Positions 34,629 to 45,969 of a DNA stretch of 64,000 nucleotides are shown here, piece by piece. Origin of the DNA: Epiperipatus broadwayi (Eukaryota; Onychophora; Udeonychophora; Euonychophora; Peripatidae). The notes beneath the pieces are model-generated. The model worked only from the letters and a program-made list of their open reading frames with translations. It made no database searches and was not told the origin of the DNA. Position numbers and translations under genes: made by a program. The first letter of the stretch is position 1. The number at the start of each line of letters is the position of its first letter. The DNA lies in assembly GCA_028023455.1 (NCBI GenBank), contig JAQFVV010006270.1:5358834-5422833 (forward strand), written 5' to 3'.

Positions 34629-35010
34629 AAGAATATATTGATTGGTTCTATGATCTTACCATTGTATTTTTAAAATTTTGCACAGTATCCTTAAATGAAA
34701 CTTTTCTAATGTCTTTATATTGCATCAGTAGGTTAACCATTTTTTGACTTCCAAACAGTAAAGTAAAATAAAGATTTATATACATCTAATTTAGTTGCGG
34801 TAATTATTTCTCTACGATGAAATACACAAGCTTGTAATTTGTTAACAGCAATGGCAGCCTGTGCATCTAGGCATCTAAATTCATCTTTGTAGTTATTAAA
34901 CTATCAAGGTGTTTAAAATGATTCAAATTCTCAGTTAATACTTTTGCTATATCCAGGGCTGATCCTCTTCCACCAGCTGAATATACATCTATATTGTATT
35001 TAAATAAACA
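34629..35010 (-). pseudogene. LINE-2 fragment, right half of the interrupted copy
   Basis: 'attgattggttctatgatct' continues the sequence broken at 31235 (compare 17305-17340). Further on, 'aactatcaaggtgtttaaaa' and 'tgattcaaattctcag' (34910-34945) match 53750-53772 plus 53967-53995 and so provide the empty site for the family C insertion there. Confidence 0.7.
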
Positions 35011-35132
35011 CTCAACTCCGAGAATAAACTTAATATCTAGAATTTATTGACTCTAAACTTTAATAATAGTAATAAGTGTACAACTTAAACATTACAACTG
35101 TCACATGATCACCATCTCTATACTAGCGCATA

Positions 35133-35243
35133 ATTGTTGTAAACAAAGGCAAAACTCTCCATACAGTAGTAGTGCTATTGATTACTCTGTTTGGCACAGG
35201 GTGGCACTACTGTATGGAGAGTTTTGCCTTTGTTTACAACTAA
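35133..35243. repeat. Palindrome related to family C ends
   Basis: Arms of about 42 bp: 'ttgtaaacaaaggcaaaact' + 'ctccatacagtagtagtgc' and their inverse 'gcactactgtatggagag' + 'ttttgcctttgtttacaact'. The inner part equals the outer end of the fold-back at 5214-5380 and the right end of 53773-53966 (ctactRtatggagag). Confidence 0.75.
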
Positions 35244-35929
35244 CTGCTAGCTAGTTGTTCTGATATTAAAATCTTTTTTGCATAGAAAGTTTGCAAATTC
35301 TGTACAATCTCATTGTTCCTACCGCATTCGATGATGACTGTCTCTTAAGATTTTTTTCTGTTTGATAAGTTCAGTTTTTATTTGCAGTTCATATGATCAG
35401 CATAATTAGTGTAGATTTGCATAATTTGCAAATTAGAATTTCTTTGTATATTTGGCATAACTGCATATGTTAATTTTCTAAGAGTGTCACTTTATTGTTT
35501 TTATTAACTTCCTCTCTGACTAATATTTATATATCATTAAAAAACAGTCAACGCTTAGACAATTCAATATCAATAACAACCAATAATTTTAAGCTGTTGT
35601 CAAGGCAACCTCTTTTTAACAATAAAGGTGAAAATCCCATCTTTCTTTATTAGTGGTTAATAAAGATTGTAACTTGACCACAGAAATTATCGATACAAAG
35701 AAGTATAAATAAACCTCTTCAAATAGGTAAATATAACCTATTCTGAATGCAGCTAATAAATAGGCAATTATAACATTACAAATTGCAATTGTAAATTTCA
35801 AATTATACCCAAAGTATTACTTAAACAATAAGTGTAATACATATTTATATAAACAATTTTTTTTTACAATAATTTACAAATATATACATCAATTATTTGG
35901 TCAGATATTGCACACCTCTCCTCACCCTA
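35244..35929. other. AT-rich interval, nothing recognised
   Basis: No recognisable gene. It may include the end region of the neighbouring Gypsy relic, but no LTR pair was found. Confidence 0.35.
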
Positions 35930-37520
35930 GGAAACGATTCTAAATCTAATTGTGTACATAGTCTCTAAATCTTTCCGGCCTTCTGCACTACCTAATTTAT
36001 CTAGGAGGTGGTACCGCCTATTCTTACTTGATCTGTTCCACACTGTATAATTTCATAGATACTTCAGACATGTGATTGGAACTAGGGTTCATTCTCAAAG
36101 AATATCCTTCTTTTTAACCATTTCTGGGCATCTCTTCTATTTAAACTTCTGAAAATGCTTCATGATAATCGTTGTCTTTTATGGTATCAGTAACATAAAC
36201 TGTAGGAGAACTCACTCTTTCATTTACTTGATTGAGTGAATCACTTAAAAGATTTCTAAGATGGTTGGTGTGTCTTCTGATTTGCCTACTATCAGTGTTT
36301 GCCCAGCAGTTGTTTTGACAATTTTGATACGATTCCTGTTTGCCACTTTTTTCTTAATACATCATGTATCTAAATGCTTACTCCCACAGTAAATTTTGGA
36401 ATAGTTTTTCTGGTATCTTTATTCAGTATCAGCTTCAATTATTGCACTGCCTTTTCAGTCAATCCATTGAACTCAGGGTGATATGAAGGTATTAAAATAT
36501 GTCATATCCCCTTCCTAGATAAAAGATTTTTAAATTACTTTGATACAAATCCAGCTTCATTGTTGGATACAATTAATTCTGGATATCTATGACATGCAAA
36601 CAGTTCATTTAGGATTTTTATTGTGTTTTGCACTCATTTTTCACCATTCTATATCCAATCCATCTTGAATAAGAGTCAGTGAGCTCCCACAAAGATATCC
36701 ATTTAAAGATGCAGCATGATTCATGTTTATCCTCTGCCATGGTTCAAATGGCTTAAAGGATAACCTAGCTATCAATTGGCACAGCCTACATTTTTTACCT
36801 GTTAGTTTAATATCATATTTCATACCAGACCACCATATATTTGATCTAGCTAATTCCTTTGTTCTGATGATTACGGGATGTCCTTCATGTAATAAATCCA
36901 ACACACTTCTTCCCTTCTTCAGAATCAACACCTGGTCATCATTAAAATGCATCCATTACACATGGATAGACTCGTGCATATATTTCATTTGACTCATCCA
37001 CATTGTACGGTTGTCTTAGAGCATCCTTTTTTTAACCTTTCTTTTGACTAATTAGTATCCAGAATTTTTTGTCCATTTAGTTATGACTGCACTATTGATT
37101 TTGGAACAGCTGCATTGGTTAATAATTTTGATTTATATTGAAGCAATCTAGTTTATTTCAATGGTCCATAGCTCATATCTGATATTCTTGATAAAGCATC
37201 GGCATGACTAATTTGTTTCCCAGTCTTATACTCAAGTTCAAAGTCTTAGGGTGCTAGTATGTTTATCTAACTGATCATTCATTGACTAACGTGATCAGGA
37301 GTCCTTTTCAAATTTCTCGGTATTCCCAATAGACATCTATGGTTCATGTATATCTGGAAAGTAGCCCCATATCAAACTGGCTATAGTTTTTTTTTCAGCC
37401 CCTGTTAAAAAGTTCTAGAAACATATGCAGTAGGGCATTCACCTCCATAAATATACCAACATCAAGTCCATTCTTAGTCACAGACTTCTTATTGATTATT
37501 CGCAATCATTCTTTTCTGAA
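35930..37520 (-). pseudogene. Ty3/Gypsy pol relic (RNase H end and integrase)
   Basis: Read right to left. Near 37200 the minus strand gives HADALSRISD, the common end of the Gypsy RNase H/connection region. Frame 36952-36641 is the integrase zinc-binding domain (LLHEGHP, then NIWWSGMKYDI and KKCRLCQ: the H-H-C-C pattern). Bases 36590-36440 give CHRYPELIVSNNEAGFVSK and PSYHPEFNGLTEKAVQ, the integrase core with the usual DNG changed to NNE. Many stops and shifts. Gag, protease and LTRs are not recognisable. Ancient and inactive. Confidence 0.8.
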
Positions 37521-37842
37521 GATCATTTCACTATCTGCTAATTAACACTTATAATTACGAAATATAATTTACTGTTTTATTATCAGTAACTATAAATTGT
37601 TTTTCTTGATTTTTAAATTTTTTTTAACTATAAGGTAACTCTGTTTTGTAAAACAAATATCCTACTACCATTTTTTAAAATGTATATTTAAATACGTGTG
37701 TGTGTGCGCCTTATGTTTGCACAGAAATTCTGAAAAAATATAGACATCAAAAAGGCAGTTCTCTCCAAAATAATTGTTTGTATTTGATTTGAATAACAGT
37801 GAAGATTTCAGTAGAATCTTTCAAGTAGCTTTAAAAATATAG

Positions 37843-38515
37843 CCTCCCTCAGTCCGATGCTCCTCAACATCACTAATTTTAGTTTAATTAAAAAATTCAA
37901 GCGCTGGAACCTGGGCCAAAGTTCTTCGACTTCCTGGTAAAACTTAACCTAGACGCCTTCCCCACATGCCATCTCCTTGTTGCCCACAGGGGATTCACTT
38001 ATTTGGATCATCTGTCTGTTGTGCCACAGGAAGGATGACACTATTACCCCTATCTTCACCCAATGTCCAGTCCTTCATGGATATAGAACTATGATCCAAT
38101 CAGTGTATACCGTAAAACAATCTTTAATCAACTCCCTCATGGCTGGTATTGCTGATGGGAATTTTTCGGTAGGGAGAACTTCAACTTTCTTAATTTATAA
38201 TTACTGGGTTACCCATCGTGAAATGCTTTATAATCAACTTGACGCTGACCCCCCTGACAGATTTTTATGTATAAAACTCGGGATAATGAGGGACAGAGAT
38301 GAGGGAATTGCGCCACAGCTTACTTTTAGGACAATATGGGGCCTGATAGACATTCGTTATAGAACTGAAGATGGTGACTCTAACAATCTTTCATCTGTTA
38401 GGACAATCACTCTTATGTGTGAATTAGAATCATGTTTCTCCTACGTAATCAAATCTTATTTATTGCTTGTACAACTAAATTGAATTAAAAATGTAATAAA
38501 GTTCTCAATTAAAAA
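37843..38515 (+). pseudogene. 5'-truncated LINE, ORF2 C-terminus, with TSD
   Basis: Frames give HLLVAHRGFTYLDH and, after a shift, CLLCHRKDDTITPIFTQCPV followed by a conserved-looking tail to 38483 (FLCIKLGIMRDRDEGI, FRTIWGLIDIRYRTED). A Cys/His cluster of this kind ends ORF2 of I/Jockey-like LINEs. The 3' end is AATAAA-like plus an A run at 38507-38520. TSD aaaaatatag at 37833-37842 and 38516-38525. Possibly the same family as 22.1-26.4 kb, but they do not overlap, so this is unproven. Confidence 0.75.
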
Positions 38516-38525
38516 AAAAATATAG

Positions 38526-38802
38526 AAATAGTTTTGAGAATTATTCTTAAAAACATAATCTAGTTAAAATAATTACATTATTAATAATTCAGATTTAGCT
38601 TTTTATAATAAAAAAAAAAAAAAAGCATAAACTTACTATGGATATACTCAGCAAATGATATGATTTTAAAAATAAATGTTGTATTTAATAATACCTAATC
38701 TAGAATGTTTCATTAAAAAAATAAATAAAATTTTTATCTATTTTTTGTAATAAAAATATTGTGTTTTTCCATATTACAAGGAACAAATTAATAAATCATA
38801 GT
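38526..38802. other. AT-rich spacer
   Basis: Nothing recognised. Confidence 0.4.
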
Positions 38803-38886
38803 CAAGCGTTGGTGGCCGAGTGGTTAGCACAGCTGCCTTACAAGCAGTTGTCCTGGGTTCGCTTCCCTCCAATGCCTTGACACATG
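38803..38886 (+). mobile_element. tRNA-like SINE (family T), shortest form
   Basis: gtcaagcgttggtgg, ccgagtggttagcac, agctgccttacaagcagttg, tcctgggttcgcttccc, tccaatgccttgacac. The ends gtcaagcgttgg and ccaatgccttgac can pair as an extended 12-bp acceptor-like stem with one bulged base. The TSD is weak. Confidence 0.85.
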
Positions 38887-39430
38887 AAATTGATTAGTGA
38901 TTAACTAATTGTTTAGGGATTGAGGATTATGTGACATAATGAATACTGGATTAGAAAAAAAGATATAAAAATAAAATGATTGTCAGTTTCTATCAGAAAT
39001 GTATCTTATTAATTTTTATAAGTTCATCGCTAAATATTAACTTATAAATAATATATTAATTATAATGTTTATAGAGGAACAAAATTAAAACAATGAATTT
39101 ATAATAATTAATTGTATAATTTGTTTAATCTATATAAGTCATGTGACATCTGACTTGTTATTATTACTATTAATCTTAATTAGCAAATATATGCTTCATC
39201 GAAAAAATATAATGGAAAAAATGTTATATTAAAGCATACAAACAGAATAGTCAATCAAGAATGAAAATATTCATTGTAATTTTTTTTTTTAATTAATCAC
39301 CAATTAAAATTTCAATATCAATAAGTGCTTATAGATTTATTTATTTTTAAATACAAAAATAAATGTTTTTGATAACATATTGCAGTATCTTGATTGCTGA
39401 AAATTAAGTATAAAATCTATATATATAAAC
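38887..39430. other. AT-rich interval with a short family B fragment
   Basis: Bases 39137-39180 (tataagtcatgtgacatctg, then actt and attattactatt) match the 5' part of hammerhead family B at 62325-62360. Otherwise nothing is recognised. Confidence 0.5.
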
Positions 39431-39825
39431 AAATAAATTTATAGTATTATTTCCAGGAGCTTCCATGTAATAAAAATATAATAGCTAAATAGCTGACGTT
39501 TCAGTATAATAGCAAGGACTTTTCTCGGAGCTTCTTTCTCAAATCATAAAAATGCTTGTGGTGAGATTTAAAATGTGAATTAAAGAAAATTAAAAAAGCT
39601 ATTGGAGATTAAAATATTTTTTAGAACTTCTCAACCAATAAAATTTAAGAATGAGGAGAAAGTAATAAAAGAAAAAAAATAACGATTTTAAATCAGCACA
39701 CATTCTTACGATTTGAGAAAGAAGAATCTCTGAGGAAAATACTTGTTATTATACTAAAATGTCAGCTGTTTAGCTATTATATTTTTATTACATGGAAGAT
39801 CCTGGAAATACTATGAATTTATTTA
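39431..39825. mobile_element. Fold-back element, about 120-bp arms
   Basis: The left arm (aaatttatagtattatttcc, aggagcttccatgtaataaa, agctgacgtttcagtataat) is inverted in the right arm (attatactaaaatgtcagct, ttattacatggaagatcct, ggaaatactatgaattt). Each arm contains TTTGAGAAAGAAG followed, 35-40 bases on, by CTGAAACGTCAGC or its decayed form. These resemble the flanks of ribozyme-type repeats but do not fold as a canonical HHR. Confidence 0.7.
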
Positions 39826-40748
39826 TCCTGAAAATTTATTTATCTGTGAGAATATTAGAATAACAAATTGTATATATAAAGTTCATTAAAACTTCATTCA
39901 GAAAAACTTTTTAAAGTGATTTATAACATATTACTTAAAAACCAATATGGCTTATTCATTTCGCCTACTATCAAAATCATCACAGTAAATCTGATATGTT
40001 TCCTTGGAAATTTAATTCATTAGCAGGCTCATTCAAGCTTGTATCAGATGGTTAGTTTACAAATTCAGTTTCTTTTTTATCAGGAATATTTATTTACTTT
40101 ATTCAACATCTCTATTTTTTCACCCCCTAATTATACCAATAGTAAGGTTTTAAAGCAAAACAGTCAGCGAATGATCTTATATATAAACATATGTTACAAA
40201 AAAATCCAAGTCAGGTATCACATGACCTAATTGAATAAGCTTGTATTTACAAATGTTATATATGAAATGGGAATTCTATTTGTGTATTTTAACCAGTCTC
40301 ATAAATCTTATCAATAGATACCTGACTGAAATTACTTATATTTGCCCCAATAGAGACAGTAATAAAAATATTGTTAAAATACTTTTAATTATAATTTTAA
40401 AAAAATCCATTTAATATTGCCAATTAATGTGTGATCATCTACACAATATGATAAAAATGTTCCTACAATGTAACTATTACTCGTTTAAATTCATCAAATA
40501 ATTTCACATTTCATTTGATAACTAATGCACACACAAGTTCCATTCAAAAATATATTAGAAACAGGTCCAAAAGATTATCTGCCATATAAAAAAACTTTCT
40601 TTATCTCATAAATTCCATGTCATTCATGCCACTTTTTTTTTTTTTTGCTTTTTATTCTAAAGTAAAAATGGAAACAAAGAGACTTAAGATTATTTTTCAT
40701 ATCCGATTAGTTTTGAGATAACACTTTATGATATGACTACCCTCGGAC
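39826..40748. other. AT-rich interval, nothing recognised
   Basis: No gene. The small frame at 40039-40230 lacks recognisable features. Confidence 0.45.
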
Positions 40749-40840
40749 TATACCTTGGATGATCCAATGCTTTAATATTGAAGAAATACTTATAGAATCA
40801 AATGCCATTTCATAATCTACAAATCCAAAAATGATGATGA
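40749..40840 (-). pseudogene. Small RTE-type LINE fragment
   Basis: 'taccttggatgatccaatgc' followed by 'ttatagaatcaaatgcc' and 'ttcataatctacaaatccaaa' is the reverse complement of 19660-19745 of the reference RTE, covering the RT palm motif (FVDYEKAFDSI). Confidence 0.75.
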
Positions 40841-42429
40841 TGATTTTTTTGATGTTTTACTAAAAAGAATAATTGGGACAAAAATTTAAACATTTCAGAT
40901 TCATTGATATTAAAATTCGGTACAATTTACATATGCTGTATATATTAATATATTTTTTTATAGCAGAGATTTTTAGGGATAAACATTTATATGGACAAAT
41001 CTGAAATACATATGTTTATATTGTAACCTTTTGATTGGTTATCCAGTAAGAATAGGGTAGAAAATGTATATTATATAGCTCCAAAATTTTAAATAATAGT
41101 AATGCTATAAATTTTGGTATAACATGAATAAATGACTTAGTGCATTAAGAGTAAAGATAGAATTCTGTAAAGATTTAATAACCATCTTTATTTATAATCA
41201 TTTATATTATAATCCAATATATAATTTTGATACAATAGTTGTCAATCCAGATAAACATCATTAATTATAAATTTGGCTTTAATTTATTTTTATTACAATG
41301 TTTCGGTAAAAGCTAAATATATAGAATGGTAATAAATAAAAGAAGGAACAATTAGAAATTATTAGATAATAATTTATTTTAAAATTATCATAATAATAAT
41401 ATATTTTAAGTATAAATATTTATTATTAAACTTTATAATTGTAAGTTAGCGATCAGGCGAATATACATGCGCTTTACGGATTTTAAACTATAAGTAAATG
41501 AATACTCTCCTTCTCAAACACAACATAAAGTATGAAAAGATAGAATGAATCCATCTATCCTTTCAACTCAAACGTTTAAGTATTGGCCAATCTTAAGTGT
41601 TTGGAGGTGAGAGCATGAAGATATTAAGCAGTCACTTTAAATTACTTTATTATGCTTGAATGAATGACGCTTGCAAAATTATTTAAAATTTACTATACGT
41701 CATTCTTAGTTGAAGTTAAACATATATATAATAAGGTATTTATTTATATAGCACTATGTAATAAATTGTAATTGTAAATTAATGATCATACTAATGCATA
41801 TGTGCTTTACAGATTTTAAACTGTAAATAAATGAATAAATTCAATTAATAATATATATTAAAAATATAATTATAATTAATACTTTAGTTTTAAAGAAATA
41901 ATTTAAATTGTTTTGTTTGTAAAATATTTACTGGTTTTAATTATTTTAAATAATTACAGGAAAATATTTATTTAAAAGTTGTAATAGTTGATTTGGGATA
42001 TTGACCAATGAGATTTAAGTAAGTAGTTTTGTGATGTCACTTTATCCCAGGGTTTTTTTTTAGAAAAAGAGAGGAGGAGACAATCAAGGTACAGATTCAT
42101 GAAAAAAATAAAGCAGGTAGCTGTTTCAATTTCATTTCTCGGTAAAAAACTTATAAAAGTTTTTAAAATATTTAAAGTTTTAAACAGTAAAATAATATTT
42201 AAAAAGCTGTCTAAGGATATAAAATATATTAATCGTTAATGTCATAGAGTGAGTCTAAACCAGTTTCTTTATTGTGACCTAATTGCAGTCCTGATTATTA
42301 TAACTAAAATGATATTTAAAAGAAGTCTAAAAGAAAAGTTAGTTATTCTTATTTGGGATAATCATGAGAAAGAAAAGACAACTACATTTCCTTAAAGAAA
42401 GATATATCTACGTTCACATAAAAAAACAT
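40841..42429. repeat. AT-rich interval with a separated direct repeat
   Basis: 'ataattgtaagttagcgatc' and the following 'gctttacggattttaaactataagtaaatgaat' at 41412-41500 recur diverged at 41765-41835 ('gtaattgtaaattaatgatc', 'gctttacagattttaaactg'). No gene recognised. Confidence 0.55.
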
Positions 42430-42475
42430 TCGTTGTTGCGGGTTCGCCTCCCGGCCAATGCTATGACATATGGGG
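42430..42475 (+). mobile_element. tRNA-like SINE (family T), 3' fragment
   Basis: Only 'gttgttgcgggttcgcctcc', 'cggccaatgctatgaca' and the A-rich tail are present; the A box and head are missing. Confidence 0.75.
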
Positions 42476-42535
42476 AAAAAATAATAATAATAAAAATTCT
42501 CTCTTTAAAAAATATAGTTCCAAGTGATCCGTCGT

Positions 42536-42930
42536 ATATAAAGAATCCAATAGAATTGCTTTCTTTTTCTTTTTAAAATCTTTATTTATTTACATGAACC
42601 CATATACATTCCAATAAATTTTGCACCTGTTTCCAATGTTTCAACTACTTCCTTGAAGCTATTATCGAAGATCTCTCCTATTCTTTATTTTTTAAACCAA
42701 TTTTTTATTACATTTTACACCAATGTACAAAACATTTACATTGGTATAAGTTGTAATAAAAAATTGGTTTAAAAAATAAAGAAATGGGAGATCCTCGATA
42801 ATGACTATAAGGAGGTAGTCAAAACGTTGGAAACAGGTGCATAATGTATTGGCGTATATATGGGTTCGAGCAAATAAATAAAGGTTTTAAAAAGAAAAAG
42901 GAATTAAGTGATCTATTGGATTTTTTATAT
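42536..42930. mobile_element. Large palindrome, about 190-bp arms, with hammerhead-like relic
   Basis: From 'aatccaatagaattgctttc' to 'acaccaatgta' and back from 'tacattggtat' to 'gatctattggatt', with a loop of about 10 bases at 42728-42738. Within each arm lies a block of the type 'gataatgactataaggaggt' + 'agtcaaaacgttgg' (right arm). The consensus of the two arms restores GATGATGACTAC..GTAGTCGAAACGTT, a TGATGA / stem / GAAA order one base short of an HHR core. Not coding. Confidence 0.75.
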
Positions 42931-43429
42931 ATGAAAGTTTATATTCTATGTATTTTATGCCAGAAAAAAAAATATGAATTTTCTTTACTCTATAAATTGT
43001 CGTTTTATACAAATGTGTTTGCTATTATAAAAGGACTTATTTGAAAGGGGAAACATTACAGTAGAACATACTAAGACAGCAATCTAACATAAGTATTATG
43101 ATTCAATATTTTAAATTCCTCAAAATTTCTGTCTAAATCTTGGTATTGGAGAAACTTAAGTACTGGGAATTTTGAAATTGCACTATGAATCAAAATGAAT
43201 TGAATAAATTATACTTTTATTATTATTATTATTATTATTAGCATAGTTACTATTTTATTTAAAGAAAACAATATAAATAGTTAAGTTTGTATAAAATAAA
43301 TAAATGTATTAGTAATTACAAAGTAGATTAAACGTATATTTTCATTTATTACTTAAGTATTAATAATGTTATTTCACTATTGACATTTGATTCCAAACTG
43401 ATTTAGAAATTACTTTTTACTGAATATAT
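42931..43429. other. AT-rich interval with an (ATT)n microsatellite
   Basis: A trinucleotide run attattattattattatta lies at about 43218-43240. No gene. Confidence 0.6.
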
Positions 43430-44080
43430 ATTGTACAAATATATAATCACTCCCAGACCGTAGATATTGGGTTATATAACTGTCATATCTGACCCTGCCT
43501 TCAGAAGTGGACTATTCCAGATTCCTTACCTGATTGGCTAGCACCCAATTGCTACCCAACGAGATTTAAACCTTCACTGGGGTTCGCACATCGAATCCAC
43601 ATGTTTTCAGTAAGGTAGGAGATCTGCCTTTAAATAGTCAGCCTTTTGGAGGCATGGCAGAGAGCAATTACTTCTGTTAACCTGAAATGACAGAACGTGC
43701 TCTCCATTAAACCTTCTGCCATCAGCAAAGGTATTTATCTAGTCATTATTGAGACGTCCACGCAGTGAGGCAAGTCCCCCTATGGACTGGAAACTGCTAT
43801 GCCTGAACTTGAGCCGATTTGAGGCAAGCTAACTACATAGCTGGAAGAGTCTTACCAGAACTCACGAAGCAGGCTAATCATTAGCTGGAAGCGAGTTCCT
43901 TACTCCGCACGACTCTCTCAGCATTGAAGCATATCAACTGTATTTGTACATTTGTTTAACTAACGTGTGTATATATTTTATACTAATAAATTGTACATAT
44001 TAATTGCTGAATAGTTGTTCTTTTTGTATCAGTTGATTTGGAAACGAACCTGCAAGCCTAACCAAACCCAACAATAACCT
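43430..44080 (+). mobile_element. Candidate solo LTR
   Basis: A compact block of about 500 bases with higher GC (43450-43930) is followed by 'tactaataaattgtacat', AATAAA and a C/A-rich end 'ctaaccaaacccaaca'. It begins with 'tgtacaaatatat'. Composition, polyadenylation signal and TG..CA-like limits suggest an LTR, but neither a second copy nor a TSD was found. Confidence 0.35.
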
Positions 44081-44856
44081 TTTTTTTTTTTTTTTAGTTT
44101 CTGTTAACAATATAACTCTGTTACTACTATAATGTAATTCGTTGAGCTCACAATAAAATTTCTTGATATATATATAATTACAAAATATATAAATAATTTT
44201 ACAGTTTAGTTCAGAAATCAAATAGCTTTGAATATTTTTTTCTCAAGTGAAATATTATAAATGTGTTAATCATAAATTTATTTGAAATAATTGTTATAAT
44301 TTTCCGATGATAAAAGTTAACTTTAAATGATGTTTTTGTTTTTTTTTATCTTTGCTTAGTGGATAAAAAATAAATAATTAGTAGTATTTATACATATATT
44401 TGTAACAATATCAGTCCACTTCTGGACATCATTTATTTTTAAAATTCAGACAGGATACAAGAGAGGCCATTAAGTTTTTTATAATTGCCAGTCTTTATTT
44501 CTTTAACAGCAGGTGTGCATTTAAAAACAAAAAAAATAATTATAGTATAAATTAATTAATTAATATTCATATATTTTAGAATAAGGAAAAAAATCATTCC
44601 ATTAAATATCTGCAACTGGCATGAACAAAGAGTTGTATTTTTAACAAATAAATTGAAAACTTTTTTCAAATAGGCTTTGGAAAGAAAGCGATGAATCGAC
44701 TTGTAATACTTATTTGTGTTCTTGGTTATGCAATATTAATTACTTGCTTTTATTAAATAATGAAATTCTTCCCTGAGTCTGCTTTGACTATTTAATTTTC
44801 CTTGTTATCAAAATGTATTGTCTTATAATATCTGTTTAGGGTTGTTGTTATCGTCG
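44081..44856. other. AT-rich interval, nothing recognised
   Basis: No gene recognised. Confidence 0.45.
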
Positions 44857-44867
44857 TTGCATAGTAT

Positions 44868-44953
44868 TTTTTTTTTCATATGACCGGGAAGCGAACCCGG
44901 GCCAGCTGCTTGGAAGGCAACTATGCTAACCGTTAGGCCACCAACGCTTGACA
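44868..44953 (-). mobile_element. tRNA-like SINE (family T) with TSD
   Basis: Reverse complement: gtcaagcgttggtggcc, taacggttagcatag, ttgccttccaagcagctgg, cccgggttcgcttcccgg, then tcatatg and an A run. Flanks ttgcatagtat (44857-44867) and ttgcaaagtat (44954-44964) differ at one base. Confidence 0.87.
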
Positions 44954-45020
44954 TTGCAAAGTATAGAGCGATTATTGATATATAATGTCATAATGTTCCT
45001 TTTTATATTGTAAAATTGTT

Positions 45021-45115
45021 GTTTTTTTATGTGTCAAAGCGTCGGCCGGGAAACGAACTTCGGTACAACTGCTTGTAAGGCGGCTGTGCTAGCCACTCGG
45101 CTACCAACGCTTGAT
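45021..45115 (-). mobile_element. tRNA-like SINE (family T)
   Basis: Reverse complement: tcaagcgttggtagcc, gagtggctagcacagc, cgccttacaagcagttg, accgaagttcgtttcccgg, ccgacgctttgacac. Flanks share 'tattgtaaa' (45005-45013 and 45116-45124). It lies 67 bases from the previous SINE, in the same orientation. Confidence 0.87.
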
Positions 45116-45124
45116 TATTGTAAA

Positions 45125-45969
45125 GTCTTATTGTAAATAGTTACGCATTTAACTAAAAACTTTCTTTGGATATTCCCAAATTTTAATTTGGTAAATAGTG
45201 TAGGCAGAGCGGTTGCATTGGTGTCCGAGTGTTTAATTCTCTCGTTGTTTATTCACTAGATATTACCCAAACATTATCTTGTATATTTAAAAAATGTTTG
45301 TAATTTTGGTTATTGTATTACTTGCAAATATGTTTTATTTATTATTGTATTAACATTAATATGAATTATACATGGTTGATATATATATTCTTTGCTTTTG
45401 TTTTTTAAATTAATCTTTGTAAATTTATACACTATATGTTTCTCACGTGAATAATGTATAAATATTTGACGGATGGGGGTGGGGGGTGAATAACTTCTCA
45501 TACAAGTCTCATCGTGTTTGGAGTTATTTTGGCTTATATACATTGTTTATCAAAGAAACAAAATAATAAATTATAATTGTATAATAATACCAACAACTGT
45601 ATAAAAATAAAACCAGAATTTGTTGTAAATGTATATCCAATATATATTAAAATTATTAGTTGTTATTACTTGTAATATTTGTTTTAATTTTCAGCAACAT
45701 GTGACTGTTTTTAAAGTCGTGGGAGGCTTTTAATGAGGAGGAGGGGATATAAGAAATATTGTTGAATTATTATTACAATTTTTTAATCTGGAAAAATCAT
45801 TAAACTGGGAAATCTAGGGAACTAAAAGTTCTAGATTAGCAGTACTGCACGTGAACATTATTTCTATTTGTTTGACTTAATCCTTGTAAATCATCTGAAA
45901 ATACATATTATATGAATACTTTTTACATATAAAACATTTTTTTAAAAATATACCGGGGAGAGCTAATAT
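45125..45969. other. AT-rich interval, nothing recognised
   Basis: No gene; a G run lies at about 45474-45487. Confidence 0.45.

Noticed and set aside
43430-44080. Host exon cluster in the higher-GC block
   Set aside because: No open frame longer than chance and no splice-like structure seen; a solo LTR is the better, still weak, guess.
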